From NCBI GenBank assembly GCA_964342805.1, contig CAYFHQ010000006.1, forward strand, positions 1 to 64,000: a stretch of DNA of 64,000 nucleotides, written 5' to 3'. Shown piece by piece: positions 35,601 to 46,000 of this stretch. Numbering within the stretch: position 1 is the first letter of the stretch; each line of letters begins with the position of its first letter. The DNA comes from CAYFHQ01 sp964342805. Its GTDB lineage: Bacteria > Bacillota > Clostridia > Peptostreptococcales > Acidaminobacteraceae. Position numbers and translations under genes: made by a program. A model generated the notes under the pieces. It searched no databases, was not told the DNA's origin, and saw nothing but the letters and a program-made list of their open reading frames with translations.

Positions 35601-37873
35601 TCCACCGCTGTTTTTCCATTGGTTACATCCACTTCAAAATGCATTTCCACTGTGGAGTTCGCCGGAATGACAACAGTGTTCCCAATAGGGCTACCACCAA
35701 TGGTGATCTTCGTTACAGCGTCTTTGATCAGCTGTGGCTCAACTACAAAACGACCTGCAACAACCTTGTCCGTTTGAACGGTCATGTTTACGTTGTAGGT
35801 AACGTCGACATCACTGGTATTCTTTACGATCAGGTCAAAGCTGTCCTTGGAACCATTCAGTTCCTTGAGGTTAACCTTGGCAAGACCAGTCACTTTTTCA
35901 GTGATCAAGACCGGGGTTTCCATGGCTGCTTTAAGGTCCATGGAACCAGCGCCTTGCTTACGAGGTGACACATAAGCACCGCCATCACCCTGAACAGGCT
36001 TGGCCGTGTTCATCATGATGTTCTTAACTAGGTTGACCTTGTCCGCGTGGGTTGCAGCCGCAAAGTCAGCGTCCACTCTTTGTAGAACCAGGGCAGCACC
36101 ACCAGAGGCGTGGGGAGCAGCCATGGAGGTACCGCTCATGAAACCGTAGGTGTCCTTCTGTAAAGTGGAGTAAATATGGCCACCTGGAGCAGCGATGTCT
36201 GGCTTGAACTCTAGGTTTGGCGTTGTGCCCCAAGAAGAGAAATCAGACATGAGGCCTGCCACAGGACTAAGGGCTTCATCTGTTTTGGTAATGTCAATGG
36301 TGATTGGGCCACCTGCAAGTAGCTTTTCCAGTTCCAGACCTTCAGCCACTTGAACCTTCATGAATGGAATTTGCCAGCCACCTTGGTCCTTGTAGAAGAA
36401 GCGACCTGGGTCGTTGTTGTAAACGATGATCCCTTTGGCACCAGCTTCATAAGCCCATTCTGTTTTATCGCGGAAGGCAAAACCACCACGGGAAACAAGA
36501 ACAACCTTACCCTTTACATCAATACCGTCATAACATACTGGCTCACCATACTTGTCGCCACCAATGGCAATCAAGGTTTGCTTGCCGGACATGGACTTGG
36601 AAGCCCAATCGTCCTGGCCATACCCTTTAATAGTCATGGCTGTACCTGGCGTTTTCACTTGATGTTCAAACAACATCCTTGCATTATTTACTGATGCGAC
36701 CTGGAGAGACTCAGCAGTAAGACCTGGCGATCCAACTACACCCACATCGGGGTTGTCTGCAAGAGGCTGGGCATGACCCTCACCAAATAGAGCTGAGTTA
36801 CCCGCTGAAATGGACATGACCACACCATTGTTGACAGCACGGGTTACAGCCATCTGCTCAGGGTCGTCGGTCTGCACACTTGTTGCCGTAGCTCCAAGAG
36901 ACAAGTTCATAACGTCTGCACCTAGAGCAAGAGCGTCATCAATGGCCTTGATGATAATGTCCCCATAGGTACTTCCGTAGTCTGGGTCATTACCAAAGAC
37001 TTTCATGCCAAGGAGCTGAACTTCCGGTGCAACACCCTTCAGGCCGCCAGCTGCTTCGTCTCCATTGGCACCAACTGTACCGGCAACGTGCATACCGTGC
37101 ATGGACGCTTCGGCACCCAGATCGAGGACCTCTGTGTTGTTGTCCATATAGTTATAACCATAGGGAACCTTGGCGTTGAAGTAGGTTCCTGCTAGCCCTT
37201 CAGCGTCAACCTTGTCCTTTGTGAGGGTAGCTGCTGCTTCATTGGTCAGGTTGAAGTCCTTGTGGAAGGGGTCAATACCCGAGTCGATAATGGCTACGAC
37301 TTTACCTTCACCTGTGTAGTTGAACTCTTCCCACACCATTTTGTGTTTTGTGATTTGGGCGCTATTGACCATTTGTGGCTCGGGACGTTGGTATTCATTC
37401 ACCACATAAACCCGCTTTACGCCTTCAATCTGTTCAATTTTCTTTGCTTCTCCGAAAGTTGTTGTTGCAGAGAAACCATTTAGAGAATTTGTAAACTGGT
37501 AGTGGACATCAAAGTCGATGGCTTCACTTTTTAGGCTTTCCTTCACAGCCGACTGGGCTTGAAGGAGGTCTGTTGTAAGCGCTTCCACTTGGCTTTCCCC
37601 CATGGCCTTAAAAGCAATCCCTTGGTCCGTTGCTTTTTCGATCACAGGTTGTCCTTCTAATTCAACAACAATACGTACTTTGTCCGTGTCGGACTTTGCT
37701 TCTAGTCGCTGGTCTGCCGATAACGATTGCCCGGACACACCTTCCAGCATTTGTTTCGCAATCTCTGCAGACACGTCCTGCGTCGTTACTGGACTTGCCG
37801 CAAAACCCATGCTTGTCATGGATAAGAGCAATACCAGCACCAGCAGAAGTCTACCTAACTGTTTTCCTTTCAC
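32678..37873 (-). CDS. Large secreted subtilisin-like serine protease (S8) with inserted coiled coil
   Basis: A 1731-residue exported protease. A signal peptide (1-25) and an I9-like propeptide (about 60-165) precede the S8 domain, with aspartate in AIIDSGIDP (near 196), histidine in HGMHVAG (near 259) and serine in GTSMAAPH (near 582). A PA domain is inserted at about 410-500. An Fn3-like domain as in C5a peptidase begins near 665 but is split by an Ala/Lys/Glu-rich coiled coil (about 780-1058) between GFVTFTQ and LSVPYVGFRGDW. A FlgD-like domain (SPNEDGFQDQ, near 1115) and Ig-like domains finish the protein. There is no SLH or sortase motif. The start codon is GTG with AAGGGGG upstream. It may process neighbouring surface proteins. 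Confidence 0.93.
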   Translation of the reverse strand: MKGKQLGRLLLVLVLLLSMTSMGFAASPVTTQDVSAEIAKQMLEGVSGQSLSADQRLEAKSDTDKVRIVVELEGQPVIEKATDQGIAFKAMGESQVEALTTDLLQAQSAVKESLKSEAIDFDVHYQFTNSLNGFSATTTFGEAKKIEQIEGVKRVYVVNEYQRPEPQMVNSAQITKHKMVWEEFNYTGEGKVVAIIDSGIDPFHKDFNLTNEAAATLTKDKVDAEGLAGTYFNAKVPYGYNYMDNNTEVLDLGAEASMHGMHVAGTVGANGDEAAGGLKGVAPEVQLLGMKVFGNDPDYGSTYGDIIIKAIDDALALGADVMNLSLGATATSVQTDDPEQMAVTRAVNNGVVMSISAGNSALFGEGHAQPLADNPDVGVVGSPGLTAESLQVASVNNARMLFEHQVKTPGTAMTIKGYGQDDWASKSMSGKQTLIAIGGDKYGEPVCYDGIDVKGKVVLVSRGGFAFRDKTEWAYEAGAKGIIVYNNDPGRFFYKDQGGWQIPFMKVQVAEGLELEKLLAGGPITIDITKTDEALSPVAGLMSDFSSWGTTPNLEFKPDIAAPGGHIYSTLQKDTYGFMSGTSMAAPHASGGAALVLQRVDADFAAATHADKVNLVKNIMMNTAKPVQGDGGAYVSPRKQGAGSMDLKAAMETPVLITEKVTGLAKVNLKELNGSKDSFDLIVKNTSDVDVTYNVNMTVQTDKVVAGRFVVEPQLIKDAVTKITIGGSPIGNTVVIPANSTVEMHFEVDVTNGKTAVDNKPLDEVFKNGHFVEGFVTFTQVNSEALSAKESAKTSLDQAKEALEAKKTALEEAKTASAKALQDKEAGQESLDLLKATLTTVNTDIENAGEKIQAAAVAKAKAEEARQAATAALQAANNAKDAVQPAIDAVTEAQALADQLRPIADAAKTAYDKAVAEGLTGDDLTALETAMNETEAAAADAEAKLLERQTAKTAAETAQVQAKEASDKANEAALAAEETAKLAADQVTEEEKAVYEALVAKKAQTEAAIQTATTLLTDLTTVYNGKADEQVVASKEVENAEKDLESKQAAYDKASDTYDNFLPLSVPYVGFRGDWEMAPIFDASRYEADRDSFYNFTVLMDEETSFLGGYTNEDGDAAYGTDYVAFSPNEDGFQDQVQPLFSLLRNASDVKFSILDKDKNVIRTLASSSYMRKHYYDGRHARYVFKDEWLWDGKVNYKTAADGQYFYQVKAKIDGGSDWHELLFPVKLDTVEPTKPVLTYSNGAKTLKVASTDTDGSGIDQYVLFEQVVNAEGKVTPKKLLTSRDGTFDLENLDRRVYRVVVATSDYAANVSEISDEMVINDTAVPEIEMTPESYTVFDKRTVTLKGAISEMTAPSLTMNGEEVALTLNKASKKFEFEKAFTYDTDGEKAVKVKAVDEVNNVIEFERKFYIDATKPVITMKDLPVADDNGFIVVTPETETIALKATISDNYPDLRVVINGSEVVKIEEDFHGYQDKLQPASYDLDQTFALDKGVNKIVVEVFDAAGSRVAEDMKVFRQSTPDEKPPLPPVVVPAAPTDFDLTLTGTDISYNRPIKVQVSAPMALVWTVKILDANGDVAKTEVLPASKTATYNWAPDRMTKLNGTFKVQVSGENAAGNHAEEASFQVYNYETRVTEPTFTKRDGMLNVSAKLTNLEDSNQKPLLVAIVRNENTTMHSISTMQTDIAPDGTVTLSAGLQMPEIGNYTVEFFAWSEWARPVKVSNLESISVEIK

Positions 37874-38291
37874 TTCAGTTCCCCCTTGTAGTGGTTACTT
37901 GTTCACGACCAACGCCTTGGAAATGCTTATGTACGATCCGCTTGTTCGTTTGATGTTGATAGAATGCAAATGTCAGATAAAGTCAAGTTTCCAACTTGTA
38001 AAAAATTTATTTTTGTTATCTTGTTCATTATGCATTAATCTTAATTAATTGTTGTATTAATTACATCATACTAAACCGGCGTAAAAAATGGTGGCTCGTT
38101 CACAACCTTTCCTCAGCGAGATTAATTATACGATTAATATAGAACGATGTCTATTACATTCCAGTCAATTTATGTGATTAATTTAAATAATCTGACAAAT
38201 GATTCTTAAGACCTAGGGGTAAGAAAAAAGGACGTGGATTTCTCCACGTCCTATTCATTAAGTATTATGCAAAATATAAGTGGCTATGATA
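37874..38291. other. AT-rich intergenic region upstream of the subtilase
   Basis: No gene is visible. It holds the terminator of the glycosidase gene (38229-38252) and an AT-rich leader. Two weak promoter candidates for the subtilase are present on the minus strand: TTGACT with a poor -10 17 bases later, and TTTACA with TTATCT 16 bases later, both around 37930-38010. A short CAAGTTnnnAACTTG dyad lies between them. Confidence 0.4.
38229..38252 (-). terminator. Terminator of the GH26-like gene
   Basis: The perfect 10-bp stem AGGACGTGGA / TCCACGTCCT has a four-base loop and is followed by TTTTTTC on the minus strand. Confidence 0.92.
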
Positions 38292-39884
38292 CTATTTCGA
38301 ATCACTAGGTGCCGTCTGAGCTTCATCCCCAGTTTCAGGGGTAGAGTCTGTTGGAACCGGTGCACTTGGCACGTCGTAAGTACTGTCCTCAAAGTCTTTG
38401 AGGAGGTCTTTCATGGTGTTGACTAGGTCCTCGTCATGGGTGAACCGGTAGGTTCTGGCGGGTTTGCCCTTGTGGTCATAATCTACGCCATTCCACCAGA
38501 TGGCGAGCTTCACATTTAAGGTTTTGAGCTTGTCCATCATGTCGATCATCCAAGCTTTTTTGTCGCCGCCAACGTCGCTTGATCCGAATTCTGTGATGAT
38601 GTAAGGGTAGCCCCTAAACCGCTTATTGTACTCGATAAGCATGGGGTAATAGATTTCCTCAAAAGACGCCCACTTCTCACCCACATAATAGTTGCCTGTA
38701 TTATAGCCTGTAAGACCAACGAGATCAACATATTGATCACCAGGCCAGTATTTCATGTAATGATTCCATTTAAACTCTGGGAAGTCTCCCCAGTTGGCGT
38801 TCCAAACCCAGATAACCTTGTCTGCACCAGCTACTTCAAAGCGGTTATATAGGAACTTCCAGAAGTCTCTATACAAGCTGGCATCCTTACCATAATACAT
38901 GGCATTATAACTGCACCAGTCTCCATTCATTTCGTTGTTGGGACGGAAAAGAACCGGTTGATCGAGCTCTATGATTGTGTCGATCAATCGATCAATTTCC
39001 TGGTCGTACTTGCCATCCATTACCTCGAACATCTTGTCCCCGTCAAACTGGCTATATATCGAGGTCTGAAGGGTTAGTTCGATGTACTTGTCTTGGTCAT
39101 ATATTTCCCTTAGGTTGCTGATACGGGGTAAGGTGACTAAGTCATAGTACTGGAGTACTGCTTGGTACTCATACTGGACTTTGTCCTCCACCTGATTGAG
39201 ATATTTAAGAGACCCAATTGTAGAAGGTTCAAATATTCCCCATTTCAATGATTCCTTATACCCAAACTGGTCTGTGTAAAAGGCCTGGGTTTCTGGGTCA
39301 TCAAAGGTGTTCCACAAACTTACAACAGGCTTAATCCGTTCATTTGCCTTTTTGATGGTTGCATAACCCGGGTCATAGTTTTCGTCCTTTGGCCAGTAAA
39401 TCCGGTTCAATATGTCATCCACATGGATTGCAGCGTCTGACTTCACCATAATTGACCATAATTTTGTTTCTGAGAGTGGTACTTCAATGCTTATGTAGTA
39501 TGTTTCAGCCTTGGTTAGGTGTTGAAGGGGTTTTCTAGTCCACTTGTTTAAGTAGCCTTGCTTGCCCTTTACATCGATCCATTTTTGAGTTGTAACATCC
39601 AAATAGTCGCTGTTTGTCAGCTCCTTGTTACCATAAGATATGGCTCCTTTGGGATTGTGGATGGTTCCTTCGAAGTCATCTAGGCTGATTTCGATCGTGG
39701 TGTTTTCTTTTTTGAAAACCATGACTACGTCTTCTAAATTTGTTTTCGGCATATAACCTGTATAGTCATAGGCCCAATGGTCTGCTTGGTAAATCTTTTG
39801 ATTTGACTGCTCTGAAAAGGAGTGAACTGGTGTGAATAGGAGTAAGGCGATAATAACGCAGAGCAGTGTTCTTATGTGTCGCAT
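38292..39884 (-). CDS. Secreted GH26-like glycoside hydrolase (beta-mannanase type)
   Basis: A 530-residue exported protein with a signal peptide ending near residue 24. An N-terminal beta domain (about 30-180) precedes a TIM-barrel of glycoside hydrolase family 26. The acid/base glutamate is in RPNNEMNGDW (near 318) and the nucleophile glutamate is in ITEFGS (near 432); VIWVWNANWGD lies between them. Many family members read RPxHEMNG; here the residue before the glutamate is N. The C-terminal tail is rich in Pro, Thr, Ser and acidic residues. The gene has its own promoter and terminator. The substrate could be a mannan, xylan or the cell's own surface glycan. Confidence 0.85.
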   Translation of the reverse strand: MRHIRTLLCVIIALLLFTPVHSFSEQSNQKIYQADHWAYDYTGYMPKTNLEDVVMVFKKENTTIEISLDDFEGTIHNPKGAISYGNKELTNSDYLDVTTQKWIDVKGKQGYLNKWTRKPLQHLTKAETYYISIEVPLSETKLWSIMVKSDAAIHVDDILNRIYWPKDENYDPGYATIKKANERIKPVVSLWNTFDDPETQAFYTDQFGYKESLKWGIFEPSTIGSLKYLNQVEDKVQYEYQAVLQYYDLVTLPRISNLREIYDQDKYIELTLQTSIYSQFDGDKMFEVMDGKYDQEIDRLIDTIIELDQPVLFRPNNEMNGDWCSYNAMYYGKDASLYRDFWKFLYNRFEVAGADKVIWVWNANWGDFPEFKWNHYMKYWPGDQYVDLVGLTGYNTGNYYVGEKWASFEEIYYPMLIEYNKRFRGYPYIITEFGSSDVGGDKKAWMIDMMDKLKTLNVKLAIWWNGVDYDHKGKPARTYRFTHDEDLVNTMKDLLKDFEDSTYDVPSAPVPTDSTPETGDEAQTAPSDSK

Positions 39885-39912
39885 AAGTCCCCCTTATTTT
39901 TTGGTCTATCCT

Positions 39913-39940
39913 AGTATATATTTGTTTTCACATTTGGCAA
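39913..39940 (-). promoter_or_regulatory. Promoter of the GH26-like gene
   Basis: On the minus strand TTGCCA (39940-39935) and TATACT (39918-39913) are 16 bp apart. The -10 matches consensus at five of six positions. It lies about 30 bases upstream of the start codon at 39884. Confidence 0.6.
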
Positions 39941-40007
39941 GGGGATTGATTGGAATTTAACAAATGTGAAATATTAGGGAGTTTTTATTGTTTGGTGAAC
40001 GGAAAAA

Positions 40008-40027
40008 GGAAGCCCCGATGGGCTCCC
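40008..40027 (-). terminator. Terminator of the RTX/type I secretion operon
   Basis: GGGAGCCC pairs with GGGCTTCC (one G-U) around a short loop, followed by TTTTTCC on the minus strand. It lies ten bases after the RTX stop codon. Confidence 0.85.
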
Positions 40028-40036
40028 TTAACTCCT

Positions 40037-43000
40037 TTATACCATTGACGAGAAGTGCGCGTCGATGATGTTTAGTGCTTGTTGATTGTTTTGCTCCAAA
40101 GCAGCTTCCCACGACATTCCCGTATCATTGGTGAAGGCAGCCATGGCCTGAATCAATTGCTCAATTTGTAAAGCGGAAATCTGGAACTCGCTCGATTGAA
40201 TACTATCAACCTTCATTGCATCATCGGCAAACCAGTTTTTAAAGGTGATGGAGCTGGTTTCGCTGAATGTTGCAACAAGGTCAGTCGCACTTTGCTCAAA
40301 CAGGAGAGATTTCAAGGCATGATCTGTGTTAACAACATCATTCCCTAGTTGGTCCGTGTCACTATTGATAATCGTGTTATGACCAAACGCACCATTCATG
40401 ATGAAGGTGTCATTACCTGTTCCAGCAGTAACTGTATTTCCACCTGAACGAGCGATGAAGGTGTCATCACCTGCACCAAGATCTACTGTCACTGGACCAT
40501 CGTAAATGTCCACTCGATCATTACCCGAGCCAGCCGTCACTTCGACACCTGAACCCACGTTCTTAAAGACAATAAAATCGTCTCCACTTCCAGCTTGAAC
40601 TGAGAAGTCTGACACACCTTGAATGTTGGCATAGTTCTTACCATCACCCAAGTTTGCACTACCTCCAGTAACATTAAGGCCATAGAGTCTATCATCACCA
40701 GTGCCGGCAACAATCGTTTTGTGACCATTGTAAGCTTTGATATAGTTACGACCATCACCTGCATGGATCACATCAGTACCATCAAAGTCCTGGATCACGT
40801 CATTACCAGTACCAAAGGTATAGCGATCGTCCCCCTGTGTATCTTTTGCATAGTTCCGGCCAGACATCGAAGTGTACGTGTCATTTCCAGCTTCACCGTA
40901 GAAATAATCATTACCGGCTCCACTGGAAAGCACATCATTGCCGTCACCGCCGTAAATCTTGTCTACACCGTCACCGGATTGGATTGTGTCATTGCCAGCT
41001 TCACCATAGACGAAGTTCGCACCATTACCAAGAGTGATCTGGTCATCTCCTTCACCTGCATGAACTGTCACATTTCCTGACACTGATGTTATCACATCTA
41101 CACCAGCTCCAGTAGTCACATCAGCAGATGTAACCGCTTGAATATCAATTCGATCGTCACCAGTTCCAGTAGTCACAGTAGAAACATTGTTTTCCAATGT
41201 AATCGTATTCGTACCATTTCCTAAAGTGACAGTGTCTGTTCCACCACCTAGTCTCAGGTTATGGTTTCCATCTGCAAGGGTTACAATATCATCTCCCAAA
41301 AGGTCGGTAAGAACTGTGGTCCCATAGCCGCCTGTGTAGGTATCGTTACCAGCCTGATCATCAATCGTATTGTTGCCGTAGCCTAATTTATAGTGATCGT
41401 TGCCTGAGACGTCTAGAACGTAGTCATCGCCGTTACCAAGATCAACAATATCATTACCTGCACCAGACTCTATGCGGTCATCACCATCACCACCAGTAAT
41501 CTGGTCATCTCCTGTCGCTGTGGTGATCGTATCGTTGCCACGTCCACCATTAATGACTAGTTGACCTAGTTTGCCTGTAATGGTGTCGTTACCCGCTCCT
41601 GCGTCTACAGTAGCACTTACCAAATCATTGAGGATAATGGTATCATCACCGTCTTCGGACTGGATCGTAACGGTGTTTCCTGATGAAGTAATATGATCTA
41701 TACCAGATCCAGTGCGCACTTCGTCAGTTCCATCTGCCACAAGGATTGTGTTATCGCCATCTCCTGCATTGATGACGTCGTCGCCTGCTGTGTCCGTAAT
41801 ATGGTCATTACCAATACCAGTGATCGTTTGATCGTTGCCACCACCTGCATTAATGGTGTTGTTCCCTAGCCCGTCGTAGATATAATCATTGCCTAGGCCA
41901 GTCGAAATTTGGTCGTTGCCCGCTTCACCGATCACTGAGTCATTTCCAGCACCCAGTGTTACAACATCATCACCGGCACCTGCATACACCGCAACGTCAC
42001 CACTGTCTGAAGTGATCTGGTCGTTGCCTTCACCTGCGAACACTGTTGCCTTGACCACCTGCTGAAGGTCAACTGTGTCTATTCCTGCTCCTGTATTCAT
42101 GGTCACAGTGTTGTTCTTTGCAATAACCGTGTCAGCACCTAACCCAGTAATAATAGAATCTGTACCTCGGTCCACCGTTACATGGTTATTGCCGTCACCA
42201 AGTTGAATGGTGTCGTCTCCACCTTGATCGACAATTGTGTCATGACCTTGTCCACCAATATAGAGATCATTGCCAGCAGAGTCAGTAACATGGTTGGTAC
42301 CAGCCCCTAGGTTGAAGGTGTCATTACCAAGGGTGTCTGTAACAGTGTCGTTCCCAGCGCCTGTAGTCACAGTGTCATTCCCTGCGCCAGACTGAATCGT
42401 GTCATTACCATCGAAGGTGATGATTTTATCGTCACCACCGTAAGCCAGAACATTGGAATCCAAATTCATAAATCCACGTAGTGTCTCACCAACCAAAGAA
42501 CCTTCGATATCGCCTTTCAGGAACTGGTCTACAAGGTCTGCATTGAAGATCGTCTTGTCGCTAAACTCTATTGACTTCACACCCTTGTAACCGGCACCAT
42601 AGAAATCTAAGAGGACAACCTCTGTACTGTCTTTTGTAGACTTTAGCACTAGATTATTATTGCCGTCCTTAGACATCATAAAGTCTGATGAAGCATGGTT
42701 GTTAAAGATGATACTATCTGCATTCTCCTCCAACAGGCCATTGGTATAAGCCACCGTGCTAATGCGGTTCACATCCGAATTCAGATGGATGTAGTACTTG
42801 TCTTCACCCTGGTCTCCAGAATACGTGTCATCTCCTGAAGAGGAATGAATGGTGTCATTACCCGCTCCAAGAGAAACCTTGTCATTGTAGTCTGTTGAGC
42901 TAACATTGTCAGCACCAGCTGAACCCGTCTCAGTCACTCCGCGTTCGTTCATCATCTGAGTGAATGACTTTGTTACGCCATTGGCAAAGTGGAACGTGCT

Positions 43001-46000
43001 CAGGTTAGCAGACCGATAGTCACGGATTGTAATATTGTTGGTATAGCCATCAATTGTTAAGATCAAGTCGTCTCCGTTATAGTTAAACCGTAGACGTTCG
43101 TCATTGGAGAGGAAGCCAAGAACGATATCCGTTAGACCGCTATTGTCTGTAATGACGTCAGAACCCTGGTTTCCATTGAAGACATAGGTGTCATTTCCAG
43201 AACCACCGTATAAGAAGTCATTTCCTGTAGCACCATTCAAAATATCGTTGTCACCATCGCCATGGAGATAGTCTGTATCATCCCCACCCATAAGGGTGTC
43301 GTTACCTGAACCACCGTGAATGGTGTCCATACCTGAGTCCCCAAGTAGATAATCATCGCCGGAACCACCATCAATCTGGTCGTCCCCATAACCGCCGGAA
43401 ATCAAGTCAGCACCGTCATTACCGTACAAGTAGTCCAACTGGTTTTCACCAAAGATTTGGTCGTTTCCAGAGCCACCGTATACGTAGTCTGTGCCGTCAC
43501 CACCATACAGGCGATCGTTACCATACTCACCATAGATATCGTCATTGCCGTCGCCGCCATAAGCAACGTCATTATCGTTACCTGCATAAATTGTGTCTTT
43601 ACCTGTTCCACCCTTAATGTGATCATGCCCTTTGTCAGTTTTAATGTAATTCGTTCCACTACTCACTTCAACAAAATCATTTCCTATTCCAGAGAAGATG
43701 CGGTCATCGCCACCTCCGCCTCTGATCTTATCATGACCACCAAATGTGTAAATTGTATCAGCACCTGAACCAGCATGGATATCATCGCTTCCAGAACCCG
43801 TGACAATACTATTGTCACCGGATAAGGATTCCACTCGGTTGTCACCATCTCCCGCATGAATCACATCATTACCTTCACCACTGTAGATATGGTCTTCACC
43901 CCCAAGAGTGTAAATGGAGTCAGCACCACTTGTCCCATGGATCAAGTCATCTCGATCATCATAACCAGACAGGTCAGAATATTGGGAGTAACCTTGCTTC
44001 CACAATTGTACTCGATGCGTACTTGCGTCCCAATTGCTATTGTAACCAAACAAATCAGCCAGCCCGTCAATCTCGATAAAGGTGTTGGAGAAAGATGCGT
44101 CATACTCAAGGGCATACGCACGTCCATTGATGGTTACACTGGAGTCTCCTACGGTGAAGTAGACTGCTGGTGATCCATTTTTATTGATCACCGCTTGGTT
44201 TTTCGATGGATCCCATCCAAGCAGTCCACCAAAATACTCATTTACAAAGGTTCGCATGTGTACAAACTGCTTGCTCCCATTAATGTAAGGTGCATGGGTT
44301 GTGTTGGTCTTGCTATCACTTATACGTACGCCGTTTTCGTAGAAATCAATATCACTCGATCCAGGACTCGCATAGGATTCTCTAATACTTGGGTTGAACT
44401 CATCACCTGCTTTTATCAAGTTTTGAATGGTACCCTCAACATATGCAGTCGATTTTTCTGCGTCCCAAGTGACCTGAACACCAAGGTATTCCATGATTTC
44501 ACGAAGCGGAACAAGCTTACTACCATTTCTCTCAATTACAGGACGGGTTAGCTGTGTTTGGTAACCATTTAGGACAATCCCTTGAAAGTTGTCAAAGAAA
44601 TTCATGTAGGTATTTCCATAAGACATCTTGGTAATCGTTCCAGAGACCGTTACAGTTGCACCTAGAGCTGTAGCTACTTCCTGCAAAGGAACATATGTCG
44701 AACCATACTCAGACGTTGGTGAATCTGGATTGATAAAGGAGAAGTTGCTACCAAGGTCAATCTTTGTCCCATTAACCACAATATCTACATGTTGAACATC
44801 AGAGGCAATATAATCCTCAAACGTAACCATGTTTGTAGCTGCATTATACGAAAACTGCTGCTTGGTCATACGGCCAATAATGTCCTCAGAAACAAACATT
44901 TTTCCATCTACCATCATTGGTGCCATAAGACCAGTGTAGAACTCGCTACCATCAGTGCCGTCAATAGACAGTTCCCCTGCTTTTACCACAAGGGTTTTGC
45001 CTAGTATAGATACGTTGGCCACTGTGCCATCATTGTTCCAAGTTACAGAGCCTCCAAGACGAGCAATCATAGCTTCCAAAGGGATCATTGCATGATTGTC
45101 CTTTTCAAAGGCATCGACAGGAAGTGTCAGTGTATTACCGTCATCAACGATTTGAACAGTCTCACGAATAACTGTATTTTGCTCCTCTAGGGTCGTAGCT
45201 TGATCATTTGCAGTATGATCACTAGGATTAAATCCACCAAAATCGGTAACGAAGTTCACTTTGCCCTGGTTTTGATAGTAGTCTTGAACGGTAATAGACT
45301 TACCATCTGCCACGATAAACAGATCATTTCCTTGCTTGGTTGCAGTGATTTGGTCAGCAGTATAGCCAGACAAATCAATCGTTTTATTCTCACTTGTTGG
45401 CTCAAGCGCAATATCCTCGTTCCCGAGGCTATAGGAATTAATGTTCTTCACCATGTCTGCTACTGTGACATTTTGGTCATTGAACTTGAATCCCTGAAGA
45501 ACCCCTTCGAAGGCTGTATAATTTTCCAAGGTAAGGCTAAAACTCAGGTCTGTTTTATGAAGGATCACCAAGGAACCACTTTCCATGCGGTAGGTCAGGT
45601 CACTCAAGGCATGCCCAAGGTCAATATGGGTATAGGGTCGACTACCATTTCCATAAGGAGATGACAAAACACTGTAACCACCGTTTGGATCAAGCTCATA
45701 TGTCAACGTATCGTCTGCATTGTATTGTACGCCCTTTAGTAGATGGGGTGTTGACACAACAATTCTACCGTTGTTTGCTTTTGCGTCTGGATACAACTTA
45801 GCAATGTTAAAGGACTGTGTTTCCTCCGTAGCTCCGTTCATATACTTGAACTCAAGATTTTCAATGGTTCTTGTTGAAATCACGTCACTGTAGCCAGGGT
45901 ATTCCTTTGAGTTGAGGAAGTAGTTTTCGATCTCGTAAGTCGTCTTTTTCCCCGCTTGATCATCATGGATAATTTCTAAGGATGTACCCACCTTTGACAG

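Noticed and set aside
40400..43950. Periodic repeats resembling a CRISPR array
   Set aside because: The period is 27 bases with no constant spacer/repeat alternation, and the DNA encodes RTX nonapeptides in one continuous frame.
40619..45664. Many long + strand open frames opposite the RTX gene
   Set aside because: They mirror the repetitive GGxGxD codons, lack ribosome sites and have low-complexity Ile/Thr/His/Cys-rich products. The minus-strand RTX frame explains the DNA.
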